Shown piece after piece: positions 26,501 to 41,200 of a DNA stretch of 64,000 nt (position 1 is the stretch's first letter; each line of letters opens with the position of its first letter). A model generated the notes under the pieces. The model made no database searches. It was not told the origin of the DNA and saw only the letters and a list, made by a program, of their open reading frames with translations. The translations under genes and the position numbers were made by a program. The DNA is from Dromaius novaehollandiae (taxonomy: Eukaryota; Chordata; Aves; Casuariiformes; Dromaiidae): the NCBI RefSeq assembly GCF_036370855.1, contig NC_088100.1:34484563-34548562 (forward strand). The letters run 5' to 3'.

Positions 26501-29135
26501 CTTAGTACCAGATGCTACCCATCCTACTTAAGCTTCTGAAGACCAGAATGAAGTATTGAAGTGTGCTACCCACAACCTCGTTTTCAGGATGTGAGTCATT
26601 TGGTTTAACCCAGGTTATAATTTGAATAGATGGAGCATGCTGGATGTGACTTTTCCTTTAACTCTCTAAAGGCAGGCATGACATACTGATTTCGGATCAT
26701 GAGTACTTTGTTCTGTTTTGTTCAAAGGTCAGTTATTTACTTGCTCATTGAAAGTGTTTATGTCCAGGATCAAGAAAGAGAACATTACTTTTTTTCAGGT
26801 ATGAGGAGGCCAGTCTTGACATTCTTCCAGGAGAGAAAAGATCCCTCCAAGTCAATAGCAGATTCGTCACAGTAAAATTTTCAGAATAAAACCTTGTGTT
26901 TTAAGAGACAGGAAAAGATAACATAATAATCAAACTGAATTTTTTCTTTTTTAATCGTCACAGTGGTAAAATTCAGCTGCCTGTATAAGGCAGCTCTGCG
27001 AGGGCAGCACTTCTGTTTAGAATATATGTGTTTAGGGACACTGTAATAAACCCATCATTTTTAGGAAATTTAAAAAGGTGTAGCTGAAAGGAAATTGCAA
27101 AACAATTCTGTAGATGCACATGAAAAGTGAATCCTGCTGTCTCTGTACTGCTGATATAAATTTTACAGTGCTAATTGGGAAATTATTTAAATGCATTTTT
27201 GTCATTAAAACTATCAATTATGTGTGAATACCCATGGGCCGTAAATTTTATGAGCAACTGGTGCCACTTTATTCCAAGCCCATAAAAAACGAAAAAATCA
27301 GTTGGTAGAACTGAGATATGAGAGGTTACGATACTGAGAGGTGTCACCATTAAAATCAGCAAAAGAAAATACATTACATAGTTAAAATAAAGCTGTGGCA
27401 CTTACGTCTTCAAAATGTAATGGAATGCAGGAGTTTAACAGCAGATTATGAAAAAATATATGGCCGTATTATCTATAATAATTAAAATAATAATTTATAT
27501 TAACCTATATGCACTAATATGTTATATACTTGCTCCCATGATGATGTAATGCTGTGAGAATAGTTAATTCCATTGCTTGGGCGTGGTAAATCCTGTGCAT
27601 GGTTTTGAAAATTTAGACCTTTATCTGAGTTGCAGTCTCAACAGGAAATTGCAAGTCAAGCGAGATAGAAGATTCAATGGACTGTCGAGATGTTTCAGTG
27701 CATGTGAGTGTAAAAGAAAACATTCAGCAAGGGAACAGTGTTTTGGGTGCTGTAGCTATATTTACTTTTATTAGGCTTTTTCTTAATCAGAGAGTGGCAT
27801 TTAGTCTTAAATCATCTTGTTTATGCCATGTTGCTGTTTGGACTGTGATGTGGTGGTAATTTTGGAGATGTGTGATGGTTCTTTGGGAGAATCCAGTATT
27901 AATATATGTTTTAGGAATTATGAAAGAGGGCAGTTGCCTATGATTTGAGATTTAGTACAATATATTGTATTAAGGAAATACCCAGATCACGTCATTGGGT
28001 TTTCTGCCATTGGGAAAAGAACCTTCTAGTGGAAAACATGTTTGCTCCCAGCAAACAAAGAAATAATACTACTACAGCCCTACCTGGAGTTCATACTTTT
28101 GCGGCCCTGCAAAAGTTGTCACACCTCTGCCATTGACCATGTAAGGAATGAACCCTGGAATGAATGTATCTGGCTGAGAGCAGGCTAAGCACCAGCATGC
28201 AGGGAAGAAACAGCTTTAAGCTGGCATAGAGTTAATGTCTCAACGTAGATCTGTTGCTCACATTGCTGGATTTAATTTGTGTTTGTCCCAATAGCAGTTG
28301 AAGCACCAGGTAGGAGGTTACCTCTAGAGGGAGTGAACAGGATTAAGGAACTTTTTTGTCCATTTGTCTTTCTTTAATAGCAGCTGGTTTAAAGCCCTTT
28401 CATTTTTTATTCCTTCTGGAAAATTGTTAGCTTGATAAAAATGACTACAAAAGGTAGTCATCTACTAAACCAAAAAAAAGCTTAATAGAAAATATCCTGG
28501 GTTTCTCTTGCACATAAAGGAATTGCAGAATCAACTTTGTTGCAGAAACAAGGGAATCCTTTGACTTTGGGGCAGGTATATTGGAGAGGTGATTCACTCT
28601 CCGGGAGAGCAGTGCCAATTCTTATCCTCCTTGTTCAGTTAGCTCCCAGCTGGGACTCGATTGATGCCTGGACACCATTATTTAAATGAAGCATTGCATG
28701 TCAGGTTTTCTGGGCTCTACTGTCCTTTAGCAGACTTCGGATTGTAGTGATTGTTAGAGAATTGCTGAATCTGGTAGCCCAGCAGAGGTGAGGCTGCTGC
28801 AGCTCCATGCCTCCAAGTCCAGCAAGTAGCAAGGCTGAGCATGTGTTCCCAGTAGGTGCATAAACGATGCATGTGCACACTGGCCACACAGGTCAACACA
28901 AACAGAAACAATACTCATGCAAACAGCACCTTTGGCCTCATGCTGTTCCCCGCTCTGGCTGATCAGGATGAAGGTCTATTAATGGGAATATATCCATGTA
29001 TACAATGTGGATTCCTCCATTAGCTCGGTCTATCCAGTAAACAGCCTTGGATCCCTGGTCTGCCCAGTTGCTGGCACCTGGGCATGTGAGCCCTCGAGGC
29101 CCACAGCCCCACTCCAGCTGTGGGTATAGACCCCC

Positions 29136-29206
<71 letters not shown>

Positions 29207-32200
29207 ATCCCTCCAGTAACTGGGTTTGGACATGCAGTCCATCTGATTGCTGGTACTGGATCCTTGCTCATTTGTCTCCTGCACAGAGAGAGAGACACGC
29301 ACACACATGCACACACACGCACACACACTCTCAAACAGGTCTCTTGGTTGACGCCCACACCCCGTGGTCTCTCTTGGAGTTGGTCTGGATCCCCTGGTCC
29401 CTCCAATATCTGACTCCTCCAAGTGCCTCACTCTCAGAGATGCACATAACTTGCTCCATGGCCACTTCACCTACTCATCAGTTAATCTGGCTTGATGTTT
29501 GCTAGTGATCACACACTGGCACATGCACCCACAGCCTGTGCACGCACTCCGGTCTCTCCAGCTGTGGCACCCAGACACCCGGGCCCTGTGACCTGTAGTT
29601 CCACTCCAGTTGCTGGCACCTGGACCTCCAGACACACATGCACACAGAATAGAGAGCCCCTCGTGCAGGAAAGTAGTTAGAAATGGAGTTTAATAAGAAA
29701 ATGAGACAGGCTGTGGTGATCAGGTGCAGGGCATGGCCAGACAGGCGGACTGACCAGCCCCTGTTTACACACCACCGGCCCCTTTTATCCCCTCTGCCCA
29801 TGTTTCCACACGTTTGTTCCTCCCCAAACTTCCTTGATGGCTCTCTCTCCCTGGCTTTGGTTCCTTCCCTAAAGATCCCATAATAAGTCTTGCACAATCC
29901 CTAAATCCTCTTTCCTGCATCCCACAACGAGCCCCATGCCTCAAGGCAGTGACCCCCTCAGTCCATGAGGTGGCTGGAGAGCCTCTCCCCTTCACTTGCG
30001 GTGACGGTGCCCCCGGCCCTAGGGCTGACGCTCCCCTGGGACAGTCCTGGGGGCCGGGTTGGGGCTTGTGTCTCCGCCTGGGTTACTGGGCCCCCTGCCA
30101 TTGTGCCTCTGGGCTTCTTGGTGTGTATGGAAATGGACACTTATGGGCGGGTGGCTCCTCTGTGATGGCCTGCGAGGAGCCATGCAGGGCTTCGTGCGTG
30201 TAGATGAGTGTTTAAGCACGTATCAAACAGTGATTGACAGTGGTCTTGACAGGATTTTGGAGGTATAAATTAAGAGAATGAGATGTTGAATGAAATATAA
30301 ATATAGCATTTCATTATTGACTGATACAACAGTTGCTCCAGGCTTTTCAAATCTCTCTGGGTTTCTGTTTAAATTCCAGACTGTGCCTGTCTACAGTCAG
30401 CTGGCTGATAAGCATGTACTTGCTGGCCAGACCGTCATGCCAGTCACATGTGTACTGGCTGGACTGTCGGCGTGCATTGAGCTCCACAGTAGCCACACCA
30501 AGTGATTTTAGTTGTCAAATGGGTATGATGAATGCTATGGGAATGGAAGAGCAAAGCTGCTTTTTTAATTATCCTGTTAATGTTGAAACTTCTGATGAAC
30601 TTTTATAAGGTCTGTGACAGTATGGTATTTCTTCTTTTCTTTTATTTAGATTCCTTTGGGACTCTCATTCTTCCAGTAGTAAGTATTTTTCTTCCTTTCC
30701 TACTTCTCAGAAGATGCTAACTGTCTGTAACTTTTCATCAGCTCATGCTGATGACATGTATTTTGTATGTGATAGTAGTTACTTTCGCTTTCATAGATGA
30801 ATGTATTTGCTGACCAATAAGCCAAAGAGTTTTCAGATCAAGTGCTCTGCAGCTTGTTACAAATAATACAGGATTCAGGAGCTGACTTCCAGCATCAGCA
30901 CAAACTGTCATAAAACTCAAAATAGAACTTTGTTTTCTGTTATTTTTGACTGGCTGATACTACATCCCTATTTTAAATGCACTATGCAAGCTAATTAGAG
31001 CTGAAAGAATAGTGCAAAATAATAATCCACATTTTAAATCAAAATAACAATATTGTTTGTATTTGTACACAGCCTTCTTTAGGATTTGGAAATGCACATT
31101 CAGTACAAATGCATAATATACTAATCAGTCAATAGAAAAATGTAATACAGAATTATGTATTTAGGATGAATCCTGAAATTATATAATCCAGGATGTTCAT
31201 TTTAGAAACCTGATTTAAAGAATTATGTATTCCTGTCAGGGAAAAATGTTTTACCAAATTCTTTATTTTTTAAACAACTATAAACCTAAGTATCTGTTAA
31301 GTCCAGTGAGTTTAAATTCTGATCTCCAAAAATCTGCATATCTGATGAAACCATCTGGAAATATTTGATAGGTGGATAGTTAATCACAATGAGCAGTTCA
31401 GCGTTATACGAATTCTTAGCTTGAAACATACCTGTCCAAACTGTCAGTTAGCAAACACAGAAATTTCCATTTAAAAAAGCTAAATAGAAAGTATCTTACT
31501 ATAATTTGGCCAGGTCTTAAAGTATCGTTATGTCTCACTATCTTTCTACAAAATTAAATCCCATTACCATTCCTAATTATAAAATTCATTGTGAAAAGAG
31601 ACAGCCACTGTCATTACCAAACTGAAAAACTTCATATTTTAGAAGAATTCTAACATACAATAAATAAAATTGGGAAACTAATACCAAGCTCAGATCCTAA
31701 TTTGCCAACCTGTCTTACAGCTGCCCTACTAAAGCAATTGAAGAATTTCCCAATAAAGTCCTTGGGCACTCTTTTCAAGTTTATTGAATGCTAAGGATGT
31801 GTTCTGGGGATTACACAGGAGTGATCAAGCATTATTTGGGCCTCATGGTCTCCAACCATCCTGTCAGTTTGTGGGGAACCATCAGAATTTGGTATAACTT
31901 AAGGTACGCCTGTGCATGTTCCAGGGATTGAATTTATATATTTGGCAGCTTCAGGAGCTGGGAAATTTAAAAACATTTATGGGCCCTTGCAAAATCTCTA
32001 AAAGTTGGGAATATATGTTCTGGAGTGATTCATCTCATGTAACTTTTACTGTCTAAAAGTTAGGTGTCTAGTCAAGAGTTACTGGTCTAGACTCCCTCCA
32101 TAAACAACAGAGAGAAGAGAGAGAGGATGAGTTTTTACCCCAGGTGAGGGTTCTGAATTTCTCTAATTCTTTCTTCTGGCTGCAGAGGAAACCCGGACAA

Positions 32201-35200
32201 CTAGTGAAAACTAGATACCATAGTGTTCAGCAGGTAGAATTAGGTGAGGTGAATTCTTCCCTCTCTCACTACTGTCTGAAGCTGTGAAAACTGACTCTTC
32301 TTTTAATGGAAAGGTGTTTTTTTCATTAGTGTAGCTATTGTAGACTTACGTACTGCCCAAAGTGCAACTGGCTGGTAACGTAATGTGGGTAATGAGCTAC
32401 CAGTTTTGGCTGTCATATTTTCCAAAGGAAACAGTAGCTTCCTTGTCTGAGGCGCTCATGGCAGTAACTGATGTGGTTAGCAGAAGTACTTGAGATGGCC
32501 TTTTTCCCTGTTATGTTACGAGTACCAAAATGAGGATAATCATATCATTCACTAATAAATAAGTTTTCAGAATAAATATCTTTACAGTAAATTCCCAGTA
32601 GCTACTGTTGCTCATTTTTGGGCAACTCATTGAGAAATGTTCTTTTTAGAGATGGAGTTCATGGGATTGAGGTAAACAGTTAGTTTAGCACCGACCTTCT
32701 GGAAGCATTGTGAGTCTCTGTTAGCGTAGAGATGTGAACTGAGATTTGGTTACTTTACACTTTAGCTGTCCTAATACACTGCCATGACAATGCAAACTTG
32801 ATTGCTTCTGGCATTTACATCAAGAAAGATAAAACAGGCAGTTTTGTCACTGAATTACAGGAAGCGAAGATATTTTGGGAGAAATATTAAAGTATCAACA
32901 AATAAAAAATCAAAGGAGCAACCCCTGTTATCTGCCATTATTCATAATAGGAAAAAGCTATAGAAAAATATATGACATCCGTAAATGGCAATTACAGTCC
33001 TTTAAGGAAGACATCAAAGACAGTCCTTGCAAGTATGTTAAAATTATGCTTTAAGAACAGTATTTACTGCTACGTTAATATAAAACAAGGTTTTCCCCTC
33101 CCATTTTATTCACAATCTTGCCTCCTTTTTTAAGGGAATACAACCTGTTTGGTAAATGATGATATTCTTAAATGAATTATTTTTGAGCTAATTTTTGACA
33201 GATGCTGTAACTAGGGCTGCTCCTCCTCTTTAATATATTCCACAATACTTGGCCTCAAAGTATGAGAGTATTGAAATATGTGAATCATATGTTCTTGGCA
33301 ATGTGTATACAAAAACCTACAGTTGAAGAAGATGCAAAATCAGATTCAGTGTGGTGTTTTGCACCTAGAAGTTACTTGTATAAGTCCAGATTTTAAAGGG
33401 GACCTTTTATTTCTGTGTGATCATATGCCTGTGTGTGGCTGAAAAAGAGAGACTGTTTATTTTTGCTCCTCTTGATTTTCTTTCTGACTTGTTTTTAAAA
33501 ACAGAAAAACAGCAAAGCGGGATTAAGTTCTTCCTGATTCCTCTCTGTACACAGAAGAAAATATATTTGGTATAGACATTTGTATTTACCTCATTTGTCA
33601 TTGTACGACACTTTTCCCTGATTGTGAAATTCCATTGACTCATTGTATGATCTAAAAATGAATTTTAAAAGCGAAACAGAATTTCAGTACAGAACTTGGG
33701 AGGATACTTTTGAAATGCTGTGCCTTGTGAGTTACCAGATGTAATTTTCGTTACCAGTGCAAAAGGAGTGCTTAATCTCCATATGTTATGCTGAAAAATG
33801 TAAGCCTCTGTCTGTTTTACTTGTCTTCGCATTGAGCAGTTTTATTCTAGACTTACACTGTTCTAAGTACAAACAGAAGCATGTGACTCTTAAGCTTTTT
33901 AGCAGCGCTACTTGTTGGAACCAGCTGTGTATTTTATTAAACCCTTTCCTTCTTCAAAGAGATACCCTAAGCTGATGGCATTACAGAAGCCAGAATTTGG
34001 GCTGGAATGTTCCTGGGGTTATTCACTGTCTGTGTGACGTTGTCTGTCAAGGTGAACTTTCCCTGTGCGCTGCAGGATCTCTGCTTAGAGCCTTTAGATC
34101 CACTGTGTCTGGGATTTTTCTCACCTAACTTTGGGAAATGAACTGATGCATCTGAATTATGAGCTCTAGATCTCCTTTACTCACTGGAGAGAGGGAGATA
34201 TATGTACCTGGTCATTCTGATCTTGCATGATCTTGTCCAAGAGACAGGAATGTCTGTCTGTGTTCACGGACTTTAGTAGGAGCATCTAATGTACATCCTA
34301 AATAAAACATCTCAGTTAAGCATATGCAATGTCTATCTTTTAATTTCTTAGCATTTGGGGAAAAATAATTATTTTCTTACTAGATGAGTTGTAGTATGTG
34401 CTGTATGAATCATGAAACCCCTGAAATGAGACAAAATCAGTCGGTTTCTATTGAAAAGCACTGCCTACCTCCTAAGGATATTTTCCTCTGAATTTAGTTT
34501 TTCTACCCCAAAGGACAGGATGCTAAAGCTACTAAAAAGAGGTGCAAGGTTGCACCTGTATCACTGCTGTCTGGCTCATCTTGAACACATATAACTGCTT
34601 CAGCTCTTTTCTTTTCTAGAAAATTCATTATTAGAAAATGACAAAATCTGAAAAAAATTAGTCCCCAAAATCAAAACCAAGAAGTTTCTAAATAACTTAA
34701 GAAAGAAGAGAGGGAGCACAGTGTGTATATGTATGTGAATGGTATATGAATACATAGCTACTTACATTATTGCAAGTAATTGTTGGGTAATTGTTGTTGT
34801 GTTGGTAATTGCTGAAATGACACTTCAGAGTCAGCCCAGTAAAGCTGCAGAACTGTTTATACGGATACAGTTGTTTATACAGATACTTTGATTCCTGGTG
34901 GAGTGGGTCATTAATGGCAGCCTTTCCAAAATGGCACCCTAAAGGCAAGGCTAGCTGTGTGAAAATACAGCAACCAAAATACAATCTAAATATAGGATTT
35001 TTCTTTGAAGAAGTTCACACTGAAAGTCTTGCCCTCACACTGAAATCTTCTTTCTTTTTTTGAGAATTTACATGATTTGACAAGTTCAGGAATGTGTCAG
35101 AGATCTTTATGGCAAATGTTTTTGGAAAAATAACCTCTTCAATAATACTTTAGACAGTAACAGCAGGTCACTATTGTCTTTTTAGCTGCCTTTGAACAGT

Positions 35201-38200
35201 GCTTCTGGGAATTATGAATTACTGGTGGAAGGCCATGCTGAGCGCCAGCGCGTCTTCTCTAACCGTACCAGCTTGACATACTTGTCAAAGAGCATCTCTG
35301 TATTCATCCAGACTGATAAATCCATGTATAAACCAGGACAAGATGTGATGTTTCGGATTGTCACAGTCTATCCTGATCTCAAACCTTACAAAGCATCTCT
35401 GAATATATTTATCCGAGTAAGTATCTGTAGGAACCTAGTTATACATTGGAATTTGCCATATGCTCCAGCTTTACATACCAAATAAAGATCATTTGAATTG
35501 CTATCTAAATCTTGCTGCTAAGGCCATTCACATTTAACATGCAGCCTGACTTCTCTCTTCTAGGACCCTCGGAAGAATTTGATTCAGCAGTGGTTGCTGG
35601 AGGAGGGTGATTTGGGTGTGGTTTCCAAAAAATTTCAATTGTCAGTGAACCCTCCACTAGGAGACTGGTCCATAGAAGTGGAAGTGGACGTGAGTATTAA
35701 CATTGCCAATTTATAGGGTTTTTTTTCTCCTGATAAACGTTCTGTACAATTGTGAATGAAATTGAGTTCAGGTGTGCTTTGGTGAAGCAAAAACAGAAGT
35801 TATTACAGGCCAAGAGATTAGAAAATCCTTCCTTCACCCCAAACTCAAGGAAACTAAACAAACAAGGTTTTCAGTAGTATATGGTTTTATAAGAAAAATT
35901 TAAGAGCATACATATTTTATCCTGAGGTCTGGGTTTTGATTCTAAAATGCAAATGTTATTTAAAAAGTGAGAGTTTTAAATATTAATACAAAAGAAAGAT
36001 CTTAAGGAATATTAGAAATATATATATTTTTAATTCCTTTTTAAGTAAGACACCATTGGGTTTACTTTTGGTAAGTGAGCATTCAGAAATTCTTTGTGCC
36101 CTGGTATGCAGTCAGTCAATGTCTCAAGGGATGTGGAACTAAACACTGTCATTTACAAATGTTTGTCTGGTTTTGGTGGTGTTTCAGCAATTCACAATGA
36201 CCGAAGCGTTACTGAGAGTAAATGAATTATGCAAAATGGGATGAATAATATATCAGAAGTATTGCATAACAAAATTGATGTGATTTATTTTGCATGTTGT
36301 TATTGATACTATTGAGTTTTATCAGTCCTAATCATTTAGCATATGCATTCATGGTATACTGTGAAATATGTTGTAAAAATAGTTGGAGTTTTAGCAGTTC
36401 AAGGCTCTGTGTGTTGCTGTAAGTGCCTATAATTTGAGAACTGCATTTCTGAATTGGCTTGCAATGGCCATTCAAAGGCATTTAGCAAATACAAGCAGGA
36501 GTGATTTATGCGCTAACAAGGTGGGCAGCTGTTGGGGCAGAAGAAAAGCTGGTCTGAACTTGGGGATCAAATGTAACACTTACATGCTTTATGGATTTAT
36601 ATAGACAAAGTAGATGGGGCTGGTGTTCAAGTGAATGTCAGCATTGGATTTTGCAAATATGTTCTTATGTGGGTGTGGTTTCATTAGTACTGTCTTTTAT
36701 GGGAAAAACGATTTATTTCTGCCTTGTCCCTGTGCTCAGCCACTCCCTCCTGTCCCTGTGCTGCTACAACAGCTTCTCAGTCCTGCTGAGGCAGCTGTAA
36801 TGAGGCAAAGATGCAAACAGCATCAGGGAAATGACCCAGATTGAAAAGCATCTCTATGTTTTCTTTGGCTAACCCAGACCAATTTACTGATCGGGTTCAC
36901 CCGACAGCCCCAGTCACAGCTGCATGCACATATTTCAGGGAGCAGTGAAGTGTGACTCAGAAAGGCTGGTGACAGAAGTGGGCTTCTTCAGTAGCTTTCT
37001 TGACAGAGGAAAAAATGTTTGTGAAATTCTGTGTGGATTTCCTGCTAAATCATGAATAATCCTGAAGTCAGGTGGACGCTGCTCAAGGAACTACAGCAGC
37101 TGTTTTCAGGATCTGGCTATATGAGCGTCATGCCCTCTTGGAAGAAAACAAACAAAAAACTGGAAAAAAAATTGTAAAATTAAAAAGTGTGTTAGATTTC
37201 ATCTAGGCTAGTGAAACAACTGTGAGAAAACAGACAAGTGAAGTGTGAATTGAAATCTTACTAGATCATAAGGAGGTGATATTCTAAATTTTAGCTATCC
37301 AGTATGTACTATGAAAGGTTAATGAATGTCAGTGAGCCCGGAAAAGAGATGACAGGGTGAGAATGTCTTTCAAATCATGAGTAACTAGAGGAATGTAAGT
37401 GGCGAACATGTAGTTCACTCTCTCTCCTGATGCAAAGCCTAGAAGGGCAGCAGGTGAAGCAGGTAAAGGGCAATTTCAGAACAATTAAAAGAGCATAAAT
37501 AAACTACACAGCACGTGTAACCAGAGGGTACTGTGAATACTAAAAGTTCAGAAGGGATCAAAAGGTGACTGGACAAATTCATAGAAATAAAATCCATTAA
37601 AAACTGTTAAATAGAAAGCACTCGTTCTGGAGGCCCCTGTGTCACAGGTGGGCAGAGGCTGGGACAATATTGTGGAGAGCACAGTATCACTACCTGCTAG
37701 CCCTGCTTGATACAATTTGCTAGGTGTTCAGTCTTGGCCATTGCCGAAGACTGGATATTGGCCTAGGTTCATGTTAAATCTACTGTGGCCCAGCCATTCC
37801 TAGACTGTGTTTATTATACTTTAATTAAAAATGTCTTCCCTACTATTAAATTTTTAAAGCTTAGTGATTTGCTAGTGTTCAGTTTGGCCTTGAATGCAAT
37901 ATTTGGGGTCCTTAATAGAGCTATAAATGCTTCAGCAGCATGAAGAATATTCAGGGACAAACAGTATAGTGCTATCAAGGTAGGATATCTTCCTCTATTC
38001 ACCATTGTTACAGGAAACAATTTCTGGAAACAGGTGCTGTAAAACATTTTTGGTATGTTTAACAAGAACACTCTCTTGGGACAAGGTAAACTTGGATAGA
38101 AGAGAGAGAGGTTTCTTCTTTTTTTTCTATTGACAAAGGGAGCAGTTAATATTTAGGAAACAGCATTTAATAAATGGAAGAAAAAATAAAATAAATAAAA

Positions 38201-41200
38201 ATCAGTATAAATGAGAAAGTCTAAAGTCTTGAGTATTTTTAGAAAATGTAAGGATCCCAGGGAAAATTTGATGGTCAATAAAAGTATGAATGAGTTTTTA
38301 AAGTTTGCTGGTAATAAATGAAATTCCAGCAGTGGCAGAGCCCAGTAACATGAAGAAACAGCAATTATGTGGCAGATAGAGAAGCATTTAATAGGTATGT
38401 TGGTTCTACATGTTCAGAACGTGGGTGAGATTTTAGAAGACAAGCAGAAGAGGAATATGTCCTTAACAGGAAAGAGTAAGTGAAGTAACCTGGGAAACTA
38501 TAGATCTGTCATCTGGCATGAATCCTGAGAAAAGTAATGACAAAGATGCTTTGGGGTTCCACTGCTAAAGAATTAAATTCTTTAAGGCTATTATAGGTTT
38601 GATTAATAAGGTAGCTTCACTGATGTAACAGATTTTTATAAAGGATTTTGATTGTACTAAATTTTAATGAAAAATATCTATGTAAGATATGTAAAATCTG
38701 TGAAAGAAGATACGGATTTATTATTGGGTGATCATCACTCACTCAGGGTGCTCCTAATATAAACTGATGACAGAATTTAGAGAGTCTAGGAAGAAAGCTT
38801 CATAATGGGAGACTGTGGAAGTTTCATCCGTTGACTAGGGATCAGATGAATCAAAAGATTACTTGATTACAGTGTGCGAATGCCATTACAGGTTTTAAAA
38901 GGCTTTTTAAACTAGTGGAAGAATACACAATATGAACTAGTTATTAGAAATTGAAGTCCAACAAATTTACTTTGGCATATGGATGTCTTTCACCAGTGAG
39001 GCTCTTATTCTGTAGAACCAACTACATATGAGAGTGAGGGCCTCTCTGTTGCCTGATGTTTTAGCATCAAGAATGGTTGCCTTTCTGGAAGATGCAACTG
39101 AATACTAGAGTAACCAAACCTGTATAAAAGGAGATCAGGCTAAATGCTCTCATGGTCCCTTCTGTTGTTAAACTCTATGAACTGAAAATTGAAATAGAGG
39201 AGAGAAAGAGTAGTATATTATATATATACTAAAAAAAAAAAAAATTGTGTAGAATTAAGACCCCCCCAAAATGGCTTTTCTCACTGTGCATATCCTGTGG
39301 GAATAAAACAGCAACCCAAAGCCCCACACTTAAAAGCTTACATTGTTTTCTTTCAGATTCTTTTTCCTGCAACATTCACATTTGCTCTGCTTCAGTTTTC
39401 AAATTATGTATTAAAAGAATATAATGATACAGTGATCTGCAGTGAGATATGCACCTACACACTGCAAAACTATCTTACATTGGGTAAGGCTGTAATGTGC
39501 ACAGAGTACATTAAATAACTTTAGAAAAACCACGTTATTATACTAAGTCTGTCTAATGGGTTATCTCACACACTATTCTTTTTCTGGTAGCATGTTAAAC
39601 TATTGGATTAGTGAAAAATGTAATAAACCTTACAGAAAAAGGAAAAGAACAACCTAGCTGATGGGAAATTCTTTTCGGTTCTGTTAATTAGAAGTGAGCT
39701 TCTGCCCTGAAATACAAGGAGTCATATTGAGTGGGATTTAGTTTGAGATTTACGATGTGTAGATGTCTGTATGTAGGTTATACTAGGTGTTTGTTTCCAC
39801 TGTGGTCGATGGAGATCTAGTTAGTGGTCACTGAAAGTAACTAAGATCACTCTGAGTGGATACTCTTAGCTATTGCCTGGATATTCTTAGCTATTCCCAA
39901 CCTGCCATCCAAGGGAGCTACAGCTTTACCTGTATCATATATAAAGTTGTATAGATTCACCAGTCCCTTCCTGGTAACAAAGGTCATCAAGAACTTGCAT
40001 TTAGTGCTAAGGAATGTATAGTATATGTCTGTGCTGCAGTTCGGTGAGGCTTGGTAGTATTGCTAGCCCTGGGTCCACAGTATCCATAAGATCCAGCACG
40101 GCTTTTGGATCTGCTTAGGACTTTAGGAACACCTTCAGATGGCAAACCAAGCCTGATCTCCGTATGACTTAGCTATTCTGATGTCAGTACCTGAGCTTTC
40201 TAGTTTAAAGTGTCTTATGTCCAGCCTTTCCACCTGAGGTTTCAGTCTTGTCTTTAAAGAGTCATTAGTAAGCCAGTAAATTATATTTGCCTCCTGCTCA
40301 TTACAGACTAGTTCCCAAGTGTGCAGAATTTGAATTTCTGGAAGTACTGCTGCTGAACCTCATTTTAAACCGTGTTCTGACTGCTTGCTGCTATTTAACA
40401 TCCTTTTTTATAAGAGTCCAGGTGTTAGTACAGCTGTTCCAAGAAAACTCAAGACAGTCATTAAAGTCTGGTTCCCAAGTCTCCACATTGTATTTTAGTT
40501 GGATAACTTATATTTCCTGCTGTAGAGCCTGCTGCTGAAAGGCTTTTAGTTGCTGAACTTTATTAGTGGGCATTTTTCTTCAAAATTTGTTCTTATTTAT
40601 AAGACATTTTGTAACCTAATTGATGGAAATTGTTATTTGAAATTTGTGATGAAATATTGGAGAATAATGAAGTTTCAGCTGGAATGAGGGTTTTCTAGAA
40701 TATTTTTGAATAACTGTATTATATTTTTTAAAAGCTTCAGTTGTAAAACAACTTTTAAAATCAGCTCAGATTGATTATATCCTTTACACTTACAATTTTT
40801 TAACTTTTAAGGTTTTGTATGTTTTATTGCATTTACAGTGATCTGTGGTGTTTTACTGTTGGATCAACTACAGATTTCACATTTGATCGAATGATTTTGA
40901 AGTTATATCATTGCTTAAAAAAAGTGTTACCCTCTTTCAAAATCAGTCCATAAATAAATCTTTTATGATTTTCTGTGTATTTAGTAGTTTTTAAATGAGC
41001 ACTGATATTTAACCAGGAGCTGATAGTGTGAATACTGATAACATTAGTAGGACTCTACTTAGTTTTTGGAGACCATGCTGATGGATTTGAACAGAAGTGT
41101 GGGAACTCATGCAGAATTTTACTTTGGAGGTTATTAATGCATGTGACAATAAAGCACGAAAATCAAGTGATCATGAGATATTTCTATTATTTTAATTCTG

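Larger units (their letters stand above)
28980..30225 (-). mobile_element. Probable solo LTR of an avian endogenous retrovirus, antisense
   Basis: A 1.2 kb block much richer in GC than the surrounding intron. On the minus strand it has LTR order: a U3-like GC-rich segment (about 30225-29800), GGATAAAAGG as a TATA box (29781-29790), an ATTAAA poly(A) signal 87 nt further on (29689-29694), then a U5-like part containing degenerate tandem units with the core CTCCAGTTGCTGGCACCTGG (plus-strand reading) and CA-rich stretches. No retroviral protein is recognisable, so a solo LTR is the simplest reading. Target-site duplications and exact ends could not be fixed. A non-LTR satellite or minisatellite origin is the alternative. 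Confidence 0.6.
12123..30649 (+). other. CD109 intron 2 (18.5 kb)
   Basis: The largest intron in the window. No additional exon was recognised. It contains an old CR1 copy (18560-19930), a GC-rich LTR-like block (28980-30225) with a CA microsatellite, a short GT run near 16661-16672, and a few local duplications, such as GTATTTAAGGCACA twice at 17880-17914 and TAATGGTTGA twice near 16450-16470. The remainder is AT-rich sequence without identifiable content. As the first large intron of the gene it is the natural place for enhancers, but none can be called from this sequence alone. Confidence 0.8.

Noticed and set aside
29020..29505. Frames rich in His-Thr or Val-Cys repeats around 29.1-29.4 kb
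   Set aside because: They are direct translations of the CA microsatellite and its flanks.
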